Below are positions 43,951 to 52,115 of a stretch of DNA of 64,000 bases, in pieces. Origin of the DNA: Marimonas lutisalis (lineage in GTDB: Bacteria; Pseudomonadota; Alphaproteobacteria; Rhodobacterales; Rhodobacteraceae); the NCBI RefSeq assembly GCF_005434965.1, contig NZ_SKCI01000001.1:704952-768951 (forward strand), in the 5' to 3' direction. The notes under the pieces are model-generated. The model was not told where the DNA came from. It saw only the letters and a program-made list of their open reading frames with translations, and ran no database searches. Numbering within the stretch: position 1 is the stretch's first letter; every line of letters starts with the position of its first letter. Position numbers and translations under genes: made by a program.

Positions 43951-44011
43951 TGGACAAGTCTCCTGCCGCGATGCGCCGACGCTAGTCCTGCGGCGGGGGC
44001 GGGGCAATGGT

Positions 44012-44713
44012 TTAGGCGCGTTTGGCGGCCTTCGGTGCGGGCAGGGCGATCAGGTTGTTGGCGAGCATGGTCTGCATCGCCCATGTGCCATAGGCGTCAT
44101 TGCCGTGCCGGCCATCGCGGTGGGCGTGGTCGCTGGGCAGGTCGGTGGTGCCGGGGGCGTAGTGCTCCCACGGGTTGAAGCAGGTTGCGCCGAGGGCGCG
44201 GATGCAATCGGTAAAGATCGCCGTTGCGTCGCGCGCGCCCTGGCGGCGGGCGAAGTTGGGCGGGGCGGCGACGGTGAGGGCGCAGCCGGTCGCCTGCACG
44301 TTGGCGATCAGCTCGAGCGGGCGGGCGAGTTCGGATTCGATGAAGGCGCGGAAAACGGCGCGGGAGACCGGGATATCGCCCGCATCGAGATCGAGCGGAT
44401 CGCCGGCATAGCCGTGGCCGCGCCACTGGAAGCGGGCGTTCATGCGGCCCAGGTTCATGCAGCTGAGGATGACCGGCAGGCCGGCGGTGAAGGGCGAGTT
44501 GTGGCCGAGCGCCGCGCCGAGCTTGGCCGCGCTGCGGCCGACCCATTTGCGCCGGGGCGAGGCGAGGCCGGTTTCCCGGCTGAACTCGACATCGGCCTCG
44601 AACCAGGCGGTGCCCGATAGGGTGAGAGATTTCACCCCGAGCCCGAGCGCCTTCGCCCCGGCGATGAGTGCGCGGGTATGACTGTCGCCGATGATGATCA
44701 GGTCAGTTGGCAT
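44012..44713 (-). CDS. SGNH/GDSL-like hydrolase-fold protein
   Basis: A 233-residue protein with the SGNH block I motif IIIGDSHTRAL (residues 6-16). A possible block V Asp/His pair is in SDHAHRDGRHGNDAYG. It lacks a signal peptide. The ATG lies within the end of the GSCFA gene (11-base overlap), so the two proteins are made together. Such proteins often modify acyl groups on glycans; that is inference here. Confidence 0.72.
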   Translation of the reverse strand: MPTDLIIIGDSHTRALIAGAKALGLGVKSLTLSGTAWFEADVEFSRETGLASPRRKWVGRSAAKLGAALGHNSPFTAGLPVILSCMNLGRMNARFQWRGHGYAGDPLDLDAGDIPVSRAVFRAFIESELARPLELIANVQATGCALTVAAPPNFARRQGARDATAIFTDCIRALGATCFNPWEHYAPGTTDLPSDHAHRDGRHGNDAYGTWAMQTMLANNLIALPAPKAAKRA

Positions 44714-45785
44714 TCTGCGCCTCCAGCGCCTGTTCCTCGCAGGCGAGGTCTTCGGCCTTCTGCTCGGCGCGGATGGCGGCCTGGCGGGCCTTGAGCCGCG
44801 AGGGCGCGCGTTTGATCTGCGGGGCGGAGAGATCGAGCCCGGCAAAGAAATGTTCCATCACCAGCTGCACGCCATAGGGCGAGACCGAGCGCATGTTGGG
44901 TTCGTAGAACTGGCCCCGGGTGGGGGCGGTGGCGATGAGTTCGTAAGACGGGAAATAGGCGATCGCGTCGTCCTGCGCGGCCAGGTCGCCGGCGACGGCG
45001 CGCAGCACCGATTTCGAGTAGGTGGTGGCGGCCAGCACGTGATCGCCCGAGGCGGTAGCGGTGAGCGGGACCGGCGAGACGGTGAGAATGATGCGCAGGC
45101 CGGGATTGATGGCGCGCAGCCCGGCGATCGCAGTTTGCATCGCCGTCATGATCTGCGGATAGGTGTAGTTGCGAAAGACGTGGCGGGCTTCGTCATAATT
45201 GCCGGCGAGCGTGCCGGGGCACATCGCGTAGGGCTGGCCGGTTTCGGCGTTTTCGAACCCTTCGGTCAGGCCCATGGTGAAGACGAAGACATCGGCATCT
45301 TCGACCGAGCGGCGGAAGGCATGGGCGGTGCCGCGCAGCATCAGGCGGCATTCGTCTTCGTCATCGAAGCCGTCGGGCTCGATCATCGGGCGCAGGCTGT
45401 CGCGGGTGCGGCCGGCCTCGTTCCAGAGTTCGATCCCGTCGCAGAGCGCAGGATCGCGCGCCAGCGCGACCCAGCATTCCAGTGCGCGGGCGGTGTAGAT
45501 GTTTGCGGTGCGGGCGGAATAGATGCCGTAGTTGAACCGCCGTTCCAGATCGGCGGGGAAATTCGAGGGCGATGGCTCGGCATTGACCCAGCCCAGGCCG
45601 CGCGAGACCAGGGCGCGGCTGATATGCTGGGCAAAGCAGGAGCCATAGGTGGCGAATTGCACGTTCGCGGGCAGCGAGAAACCCGTTTGCCACAGGTTTT
45701 CATAGCGGTAGAGGCCCGGTTCAGCCACGCCGGTGCGCCAGAAGGCAGTGGCCGGCTGGCGGGAAAACGGATTGTCCTGACCCAT
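44703..45785 (-). CDS. GSCFA family protein
   Basis: A 360-residue protein with the name-giving motif TYGSCFAQHI (GSCFA at residues 48-52) and a later NYTYPQIMTAMQTAIAGLR and ILTVSPVPLTATA, as in the GSCFA family, which is related to SGNH hydrolases. The C-terminus is a charged Ala/Glu/Lys helix. It is the first gene of the reverse-strand insert inside the sox cluster, reading away from soxC, with about 220 bases between. Biochemical role unknown. Confidence 0.8.
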   Translation of the reverse strand: MGQDNPFSRQPATAFWRTGVAEPGLYRYENLWQTGFSLPANVQFATYGSCFAQHISRALVSRGLGWVNAEPSPSNFPADLERRFNYGIYSARTANIYTARALECWVALARDPALCDGIELWNEAGRTRDSLRPMIEPDGFDDEDECRLMLRGTAHAFRRSVEDADVFVFTMGLTEGFENAETGQPYAMCPGTLAGNYDEARHVFRNYTYPQIMTAMQTAIAGLRAINPGLRIILTVSPVPLTATASGDHVLAATTYSKSVLRAVAGDLAAQDDAIAYFPSYELIATAPTRGQFYEPNMRSVSPYGVQLVMEHFFAGLDLSAPQIKRAPSRLKARQAAIRAEQKAEDLACEEQALEAQNAN

Positions 45786-45920
45786 GGATACCTGTCCGGT
45801 CCGCGCATTGTTCGCGGTTTACTGCTCACGACAAAGTGTCCGGGTTTGGTAACGCCAAGTCAATAGATACGCGGGATTCTAGGAAAACCGGCGCCGCGGT
45901 TGCATCGACACGCATCTTTT

Positions 45921-45938
45921 TATTCGCTAATGTGAATA
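45921..45938. promoter_or_regulatory. Second inverted repeat upstream of soxC
   Basis: TATTC (45921-45925), eight bases, GAATA (45934-45938): same spacing as the CAAATTC-N8-GAATTTG site 20 bases downstream but with shorter arms. Confidence 0.4.
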
Positions 45939-45957
45939 TGTAGGTTTTCATCTGAAG

Positions 45958-45981
45958 ACAAATTCAATATGAGGAATTTGT
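45958..45981. promoter_or_regulatory. Inverted repeat before soxC, probable operator
   Basis: ACAAATTC (45958-45965), eight bases, GAATTTGT (45974-45981): perfect 8-bp arms. It overlaps an in-frame ATG at 45969, which supports ATG 46005 as the true soxC start. It matches the soxX site at 19 of 22 positions. Confidence 0.62.
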
Positions 45982-46004
45982 TTGCGAAACAGGAGGCAGA
46001 ATCA

Positions 46005-47273
46005 ATGACGGTCAGCTTCAAGGGCAAGAAGCCCTCGCGGCGCGCCTTTCTGAAAGGTGCCGCGGCTGTGGGAGGAACCCTGGCGGGCGCGGGAGCAGCG
46101 CACGCTGCCGGTGATCCGCTGATCACCGAGGTGCAACCCTGGAACAACGAGCTTGGCGATGGGGTGGACGTAAACCCCTATGGCAAGCCTTCGGAATTCG
46201 AATCTCACGTCAAGCGCCGCACGGTGGAATGGCTGACGGCTGACCCGGTCAGCTCGATCAACTTTACCCCGCTGCACGAGCTGGACGGCATCATCACGCC
46301 CAATGGCCTGTGCTTTGAGCGTCACCACGGTGGCGCGGCGCATATCGACCCGGCCAAGCACCGGCTGATGATCAACGGCCTGGTGGACACGCCGCTGGTC
46401 TTTACCATGGCGGACCTGATGCGGTTCCCGCGGGAAAACCACGTGTACTTCCTGGAATGCGCGGCAAACAGCGGCATGGAATGGCGCGGTTCGCAGCTGA
46501 ATGGCTGCCAGTTCACGCACGGGATGATCCACAACGTGATGTATACCGGCGTGAAGCTGAAGCACCTGCTGGAAGAAGCCGGTGTGAAAACCAACGGCAA
46601 GTGGATCCTGCCGGAAGGCGCGGATGCGTCGGGCATGACCCGCTCGATCCCGATCGAGAAGGCGCTGGATGACTGCCTGGTCGCATGGAAGATGAATGGC
46701 GAGGCGCTGCGCCCCGAGCAGGGCTATCCGCTGCGCCTGGTTGTCCCCGGCTGGGAAGGCAACATGTGGGTGAAATGGCTGCGCCGCATCGAAGTGGGCG
46801 ACGAGCCGTGGCACCACCGCGAGGAAACCAGCAAATACACCGACCTGCTGGAAGACGGCACCGCGCGCCGGTTCACCTGGGAGATGGACGCGAAATCGGT
46901 CATCACCAATCCCAGCCCGCAGGCGCCGATCCTGCACGGCAAGGGGCCGACCGTTCTGACCGGCCTGGCGTGGTCGGGCCGCGGCACCATTCCGCGGGTC
47001 GACGTGACCATCGACGGCGGCAAGAACTGGCACGAGGCACGCATGAGCGGCCCGTCGCTCGACAAGTCGATGCACCGGTTCTATTTCGAGTTCGACTGGG
47101 ACGGCAGCGACCTGCTTCTGCAGAGCCGGGCGCATGACAGCACCGGTTACGTGCAGCCGACCAAGGACGAGCTGCGCAAGTATCGCGGCACCAACTCGAT
47201 CTACCACAACAACGGCATCCAGACCTGGTATGTCAACAAGCACGGGGAGGCGGAAAATGTCGAAATTTCTTAA
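46005..47273 (+). CDS. soxC: SoxC, molybdenum subunit of sulfane dehydrogenase
   Basis: SoxC is a sulfite-oxidase-family molybdoprotein that, with SoxD, oxidises the sulfane sulfur bound to SoxY (six electrons). The 422-residue protein has a Tat signal (PSRRAFLKGAA) and the Mo-binding C152 in FLECAANSG, then the C-terminal dimerisation domain. AGGAGG lies eight bases before ATG 46005. Presence of SoxCD implies oxidation of thiosulfate to sulfate without sulfur globules. soxD starts before its stop. Confidence 0.95.
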   Translation: MTVSFKGKKPSRRAFLKGAAAVGGTLAGAGAAHAAGDPLITEVQPWNNELGDGVDVNPYGKPSEFESHVKRRTVEWLTADPVSSINFTPLHELDGIITPNGLCFERHHGGAAHIDPAKHRLMINGLVDTPLVFTMADLMRFPRENHVYFLECAANSGMEWRGSQLNGCQFTHGMIHNVMYTGVKLKHLLEEAGVKTNGKWILPEGADASGMTRSIPIEKALDDCLVAWKMNGEALRPEQGYPLRLVVPGWEGNMWVKWLRRIEVGDEPWHHREETSKYTDLLEDGTARRFTWEMDAKSVITNPSPQAPILHGKGPTVLTGLAWSGRGTIPRVDVTIDGGKNWHEARMSGPSLDKSMHRFYFEFDWDGSDLLLQSRAHDSTGYVQPTKDELRKYRGTNSIYHNNGIQTWYVNKHGEAENVEIS

Positions 47274-48366
47274 TGCCTTGACCGCCTCTGCCGTCGCAGC
47301 GACGATGCTTGCGACGCCGGTGGCCGCAGAGAAACTGGGCCTTGGCCGCACCGCGACGCCCGATGAGGTAGCCGCGTGGGATATCGACGTGCGCCCCGAT
47401 GGTCTGGGCCTGCCCGAGGGTTCGGGTTCGGTCATGGATGGCGAAGAGCTCTATTCCGAGAAATGCTCGGTCTGCCACGGCGATTTCGGTGAGGCCGTGG
47501 GCCGCTGGCCGGTGCTGGCCGGGGGGCAGGATTCGCTGACCAACGAGCGCCCGGTGAAGACCATCGGATCGTACTGGCCCTACCTGTCGACCGTCTGGGA
47601 TTACGTGCACCGCGCGATGCCCTTCGGCGATGCGCAGAGCCTGACCGATGACGAAGTCTATGCCATCGTCGCCTACCTGATGTATCTCAATGACCTGGTG
47701 GATGACGATTTCGTCCTGTCGAAAGAGAACTTCCTGGAAGTGCCGCTGCCGAACGAAGCGAACTTCTTCATGGATGACCGTGCCGATGGCGAGCTGAAAG
47801 AATTCGCCAAGGCCGAGGTCTGCATGTCGGACTGCAAGGATGCCGTTGAGATCACGGCCCGTGCCGCCATCATCGACGTGACGCCGGAAGACGCCGAGGC
47901 CCGCAAGGCCCGCGAGGCGAAATACAGCGCCGAGGGCGACGATGCGGCCGCATCGGAAGAGCCGGCCGCCGAGGAAGCGACCGAAGAGCAGGCAGCCACC
48001 GAAGAGCCCGCCGCCCAGGAAGCGGCAGCCGAGCCGGCGCTGGACATGGCCCTGGTCGAGGCGGGTGAGAAGGTCTTCAAGAAGTGCAAGGCCTGCCACC
48101 AGGTGGGCGATGGCGCGAAGAACCGCACCGGCCCCGTTCTGAACGGTGTCGTCGGCGCGCCCTTTGCCCATGTCGGGGATTTCAAATACTCGAAAACGAT
48201 CCGGGAAATGGCCGATGAGGGCATGGTCTGGACCGAAGACAACCTGGCGGAGTTCCTGGCCAAGCCGCGCGACTATATCAAGAAAACCAAGATGTCGTTC
48301 GCCGGTCTGAAAAAGGAAGACGATATCGCCGCGGTGATCGAATACCTGAAATCCTTCCCCGAATAA
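47257..48366 (+). CDS. soxD: SoxD, dihaem cytochrome subunit of sulfane dehydrogenase
   Basis: A 369-residue periplasmic cytochrome with a signal peptide (1-23), a first haem CSVCH (70-74), an Ala/Glu-rich linker (about 225-265) and a second cytochrome c domain with CKACH (277-281). It is the electron exit of SoxCD. ATG 47257 overlaps the end of soxC by 17 bases and has GGGGAGG before it. A strong terminator follows. Confidence 0.95.
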   Translation: MSKFLNALTASAVAATMLATPVAAEKLGLGRTATPDEVAAWDIDVRPDGLGLPEGSGSVMDGEELYSEKCSVCHGDFGEAVGRWPVLAGGQDSLTNERPVKTIGSYWPYLSTVWDYVHRAMPFGDAQSLTDDEVYAIVAYLMYLNDLVDDDFVLSKENFLEVPLPNEANFFMDDRADGELKEFAKAEVCMSDCKDAVEITARAAIIDVTPEDAEARKAREAKYSAEGDDAAASEEPAAEEATEEQAATEEPAAQEAAAEPALDMALVEAGEKVFKKCKACHQVGDGAKNRTGPVLNGVVGAPFAHVGDFKYSKTIREMADEGMVWTEDNLAEFLAKPRDYIKKTKMSFAGLKKEDDIAAVIEYLKSFPE

Positions 48367-48392
48367 GGGGCTTGGACCTGTGAATTTTTGAA

Positions 48393-48419
48393 GGGGGCCG
48401 CGGTTGCGGCCCCCTTTTT
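48393..48419 (+). terminator. Terminator after soxD
   Basis: GGGGGCCGC, loop GGTT, GCGGCCCCC, then TTTTT: a perfect 9-bp stem 26 bases after the soxD stop. Confidence 0.85.
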
Positions 48420-48500
48420 ATGCAAATCTGCACATATTCGATTATTTTTTGATCTGAATGAAAATCGTGTCATAGTGGTAAGTAACAGGGAGGACTTACC

Positions 48501-49118
48501 ATGCTGACACGGCGGGGCATTCTGATGTCCGCGGCCGCGATGGCTGCGACGGGTCCCGCGTTTGCGGCGGGCGCTGCCGATGGTGGTGTTCATGTCGAAC
48601 TGGGCGATGACGGGCTGCACAAGCAGCCGTGGTTCATGGACAGTTTCCTGGAACTGGGCGACGATCTGCAGGCGGCGGCCGGGAATGGGCGGGGACTGAT
48701 GATCCTGTGGGAGCAAAATGGCTGTCCCTATTGCCGGGAGCTGCATTACGTCAATTTCCAACGTCAGGAGATCGTCGACTACATCACCGCGCATTTCGAC
48801 GTGATCCAGCTGGACATGTTCGGATCGCGCGAGGTGCTGGATTTCGACGGCGAGGCGTTGGAGGAGCGCGCATTGGCAGCCAAGTGGTCGGTGAACTTCA
48901 CGCCGACGACGATGCTGTTTCACGCCGAGAACGCCGGCGCGGGAACGCTGAAGGAGGCCGAGACGTTCCGGATGCCGGGATACCTGAAGCCGTTCCACTA
49001 TCTGAGTTCGCTGGAATACGTGGTGACGCAGGATTACCGCAACCAGACGTTCCAGCGGTACCTTCAGGACAAATTCGAGAAACTACGCGAACAGGGGATC
49101 GATCCGGATGTATGGTAA
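48501..49118 (+). CDS. Second SoxW-like thioredoxin
   Basis: A 205-residue exported thioredoxin-fold protein (Tat-like start LTRRGILMSAAAMAA) with redox pair C75-P-Y-C78 and FTPTTMLFHAE. It is a paralogue of SoxW at 38139-38717; both carry DDGLHKQPW just after the signal peptide and a similar DFDGE stretch. It lies between soxD and soxE, has its own leader with a CATATTC half-site around 48434, and overlaps soxE by 11 bases. Confidence 0.85.
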   Translation: MLTRRGILMSAAAMAATGPAFAAGAADGGVHVELGDDGLHKQPWFMDSFLELGDDLQAAAGNGRGLMILWEQNGCPYCRELHYVNFQRQEIVDYITAHFDVIQLDMFGSREVLDFDGEALEERALAAKWSVNFTPTTMLFHAENAGAGTLKEAETFRMPGYLKPFHYLSSLEYVVTQDYRNQTFQRYLQDKFEKLREQGIDPDVW

Positions 49119-49821
49119 GTTCTGGGGCGCGGCGGCGCTTGGTCTGGCTTTGGCGAGTGCAGGGTGGGCCGAGGAGCAGGCCGAATTGATCGGCGATGTG
49201 AACGCGGGCGCAGAGGTGTTCGAGTATTGCATGGGCTGCCACGAGGTGGGCCAGGGCGCCGAGAACGGGATCGGACCGCATCTGAACGGTATTTTCGGGC
49301 GCACGGCGGGCACGATCGAGGGTTTCAAGTATTCCAAGGGGCTGATCCGCGAGGGGCGGCTGGGCATGACCTGGCAGCTGGAGAACCTGGATGCCTACCT
49401 TGAGAATCCCAAGGCGCTTGTCAGCGACACGCGGATGAGTTTCGACGGGCTGGAGGAGCCCAAGGAGCGTGCCGACGTGCTGGCCTATCTGCGCCAGTTC
49501 TCGGACAATCCGCAGAACATTCCCGAGGCGGCGCCCACCGCCCGCAAGCACGAGGTCGAGCTGCCGCCCGAGATCTTGGCGATCGTCGGCGACCCGGAAT
49601 ACGGCGAATACCTGAGCACGGAATGCACCACCTGCCATCAGACGGACGGCGAGTATGACGGGATTCCCGCGATCATCGCCTGGGCCGAGGACGATTTCGT
49701 GGTGGCGATGCATGCCTACAAACGCAAGATCCGCCCGCACCCGGTGATGCAGATGATGGCCGGGCGGTTGTCGGACGAAGAGATCGCGGCGCTGGCCGCG
49801 TATTTTGGCGGGCTGGAATGA
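49108..49821 (+). CDS. soxE: SoxE, dihaem cytochrome c
   Basis: A 237-residue periplasmic cytochrome with a signal peptide (1-21) and two haem motifs, CMGCH (41-45) and CTTCH (173-177). SoxE is the cytochrome partner of the flavoprotein SoxF, the pair resembling flavocytochrome c sulfide dehydrogenase. soxF follows after 54 bases. Confidence 0.9.
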   Translation: MYGKFWGAAALGLALASAGWAEEQAELIGDVNAGAEVFEYCMGCHEVGQGAENGIGPHLNGIFGRTAGTIEGFKYSKGLIREGRLGMTWQLENLDAYLENPKALVSDTRMSFDGLEEPKERADVLAYLRQFSDNPQNIPEAAPTARKHEVELPPEILAIVGDPEYGEYLSTECTTCHQTDGEYDGIPAIIAWAEDDFVVAMHAYKRKIRPHPVMQMMAGRLSDEEIAALAAYFGGLE

Positions 49822-49875
49822 TCCGGACCGCCAGCCGCGTTCGTGAGTGAACGTGTTACTTTGGGAGGAGACCAT

Positions 49876-51144
49876 ATGAAACTGAACAGACGTGCGTTTA
49901 TCGGCACCGGGGCCGCGGCGGCGGCCGCGCTTTCGGCGCCGCATGTGCGGGCAGCGAGCCACGGCAAGCCCAGGGTCGTCGTGATCGGCGGCGGGGCGGG
50001 GGGCGCCACCGCGGCGCGCTATATCGCCAAGGACAGCAAGGGCGAGATCGACGTGACCCTCATTGAGCCCACGCGGATGTATTACACCTGCTTCTTCTCG
50101 AACCTTTATATCGGCGGCTTCCGCGAGCTTTCGAGCATCGGTCACAGCTATGGCAAACTGGCCAGCGACTATGGCATCAACGTGGTGCATGACTGGGCCA
50201 CTGGTGTCGACCGCGATGCCAAGACCGTGACGCTGGCCGGCGGCGCGGTGCTGCCCTATGACCGGCTGATCCTGAGCCCGGGCATCGATTTCGTCGATGG
50301 CGCCGTGCCCGGCTGGGACGTGACCGCCCAGAACAAGATGCCGCATGCCTACAAGGCCGGCAGCCAGAGCGAGCTTCTGAAAGCGCAGCTGGAAGCGATG
50401 CCGGAAGGCGGCACCTTCGCGATGATCGCGCCGCCCAACCCCTATCGCTGCCCGCCGGGGCCCTATGAGCGGGTCAGCATGGTGGCGCATCTTCTGAAAG
50501 CAAAGAACCCGACGGCGAAGATCCTGATCGTCGATCCGAAGCCGAAATTCTCGAAACAGGGCCTGTTCGAAGATGGCTGGAACCGCCATTACGGTGGTAT
50601 GATCGAGCGGATCGGCCCGGATTTCGGCGGCGACAAGGTATCGGTCGATCCCGATGCGATGACGGTGACGATCGACGGCGCGGTCGAGAAGGTGGATGTG
50701 TGCAACGTCATCCCGGCGATGAAGGCGGGGCGCATCTGCGAGATCGCCGGCATTAACGAGGGCAACTGGGCGCCGGTTTCAGGGCATACGATGCAGAGCC
50801 GCGTGGACGAGAACATCCACGTGCTGGGCGATGCCACGAACCAGGGCGACATGCCGAAATCAGGCTTCTCGGCCAACAGCCAGGCCAAGGTGGCGGCGAT
50901 GGCGGTGCGCGGTGCGCTGACCGGCTCGAAAGTGTTCCCGGCCAAGTTCTCGAACACCTGCTGGAGCCTGATCGACACCGATGACGGCGTGAAGGTGGGC
51001 GCGACCTATGAAGCGACTGACGAGAAGATCGCCAAGGTTGACGGGTTCATCAGCCAGGTGGGCGAGGATGCCGAGCTGCGCCAGCGGACCTACGAGGAAT
51101 CGGTGGGCTGGTACGCCGGCATCACCAGCGACATGTTCGGCTGA
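49876..51144 (+). CDS. soxF: SoxF, FAD flavoprotein of the sulfide dehydrogenase type
   Basis: A 422-residue flavoprotein with a Tat signal (NRRAFIGTGAA) and FAD-binding VVVIGGGAGGATAARY. C72 (YTCFFSN) fits the cysteine that binds FAD covalently; C192 (YRCPPGPYE) and C362 (NTCWSLID) fit the redox disulfide of flavocytochrome c sulfide dehydrogenase. It probably oxidises sulfide with SoxE and can reactivate the Sox system. GGGAGGAGACC precedes ATG 49876. Last gene of the sox cluster. Confidence 0.93.
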   Translation: MKLNRRAFIGTGAAAAAALSAPHVRAASHGKPRVVVIGGGAGGATAARYIAKDSKGEIDVTLIEPTRMYYTCFFSNLYIGGFRELSSIGHSYGKLASDYGINVVHDWATGVDRDAKTVTLAGGAVLPYDRLILSPGIDFVDGAVPGWDVTAQNKMPHAYKAGSQSELLKAQLEAMPEGGTFAMIAPPNPYRCPPGPYERVSMVAHLLKAKNPTAKILIVDPKPKFSKQGLFEDGWNRHYGGMIERIGPDFGGDKVSVDPDAMTVTIDGAVEKVDVCNVIPAMKAGRICEIAGINEGNWAPVSGHTMQSRVDENIHVLGDATNQGDMPKSGFSANSQAKVAAMAVRGALTGSKVFPAKFSNTCWSLIDTDDGVKVGATYEATDEKIAKVDGFISQVGEDAELRQRTYEESVGWYAGITSDMFG

Positions 51145-51185
51145 TCCGGATCGGGCGCCGGGGGGCCAGCACCCCGGACCCCCCG

Positions 51186-51214
51186 GGATATTTGCAGCAA
51201 GATGAAGATGGGGG
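51186..51214 (+). repeat. GATATTTGCAGCAAGATGAAGATG element after soxF
   Basis: GGATATTTGCAGCAAGATGA followed by AGATGGGG. It is a divergent relative of the GAGTATTT...CCAAGAAAGAG repeats, preceded by a GC-rich hairpin-like CCGGGGGGCC...CCCCGG stretch (51159-51186). No gene lies between 51145 and 51353. Confidence 0.45.
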
Positions 51215-51353
51215 CGGGGCGCGAGCCGCGCCCTTTTCGCCTTCGTGATGAGGTGTTTTGCCCGGGCGCCCTTGCAGCCCCCGAAACGCATGACTAAGAC
51301 TCCGTTAGGACGTTTTCTTTAGAGATCGAAACGACAACAGCAGGCAGGACCAG

Positions 51354-51980
51354 ATGAAAGATCCGCTCGACGTATACATGAACACGCTTGTCCCCATGGT
51401 GGTGGAACAGACCAGCCGCGGGGAGCGGGCCTATGACATCTTCTCGCGCCTGTTGAAGGAGCGGATCATTTTCCTCAATGGTCCGGTGCATGACGGCATG
51501 TCGAGCCTGATCGTGGCGCAGCTGCTGCACCTTGAGGCGGAGAACCCTTCGAAGGAAATCAGCATGTATATCAACAGCCCCGGTGGCGTGGTCACCTCGG
51601 GCCTGTCGATCTACGACACGATGCAATACATCAAGCCGAAGGTCAGCACGCTGGTGATCGGCCAGGCGGCGAGCATGGGCAGCCTGCTGCTGACGGCAGG
51701 CGAGGCGGGAATGCGCTTTTCTCTGCCGAACAGCCGGATCATGGTGCACCAGCCCAGTGGCGGCTATCAGGGGCAGGCGACGGATATCATGATCCATGCC
51801 GAGGAAACGCTGAAACTGAAGAAGCGCCTGAACGAGATATACGTCAAGCACACGGGCCGGAAGCTCAAGGAAGTGGAGGCCGCGCTGGAGCGCGACAACT
51901 TCATGAGCCCGGAAGAGGCCAAGGACTGGGGCCTGATAGACGAGATCGTCGAGAGCCGGGTGAAGGCGGAGGACGAATGA
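51354..51980 (+). CDS. clpP: ATP-dependent Clp protease proteolytic subunit
   Basis: A 208-residue serine protease that forms a 14-subunit chamber. The catalytic residues are S107 (GQAASMGS), H132 ([10 protein letters not shown]) and an Asp near 181 ([11 protein letters not shown]). It pairs with ClpX, encoded 135 bases downstream, in the usual order. Confidence 0.96.
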   Translation: MKDPLDVYMNTLVPMVVEQTSRGERAYDIFSRLLKERIIFLNGPVHDGMSSLIVAQLLHLEAENPSKEISMYINSPGGVVTSGLSIYDTMQYIKPKVSTLVIGQAASMGSLLLTAGEAGMRFSLPNSRIMVHQPSGGYQGQATDIMIHAEETLKLKKRLNEIYVKHTGRKLKEVEAALERDNFMSPEEAKDWGLIDEIVESRVKAEDE

Positions 51981-52017
51981 GCCCGGCCGCTGCGGCGGAA
52001 AAAGGGTGAATTTGACA

Positions 52018-52046
52018 TTGTGACCGGCTGGTCTCTGGCCTAAGCT
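52018..52046 (+). promoter_or_regulatory. Possible promoter of clpX
   Basis: TTGTGA, 17 bases, TAAGCT, in the clpP-clpX gap, 69 bases before the clpX start. Sequence match only. Confidence 0.3.
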
Positions 52047-52115
52047 TGGGACCAAATGGGGGCGGCGGTCGGAAAACCGGCCGGAAAGAATGCAAGACGG
52101 CCTGAAAGGACCATC

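Noticed and set aside
45969-46004. Upstream ATG at 45969 as the soxC start
   Set aside because: It sits inside the inverted-repeat operator, has no ribosome site and would place 12 extra residues before the Tat signal.
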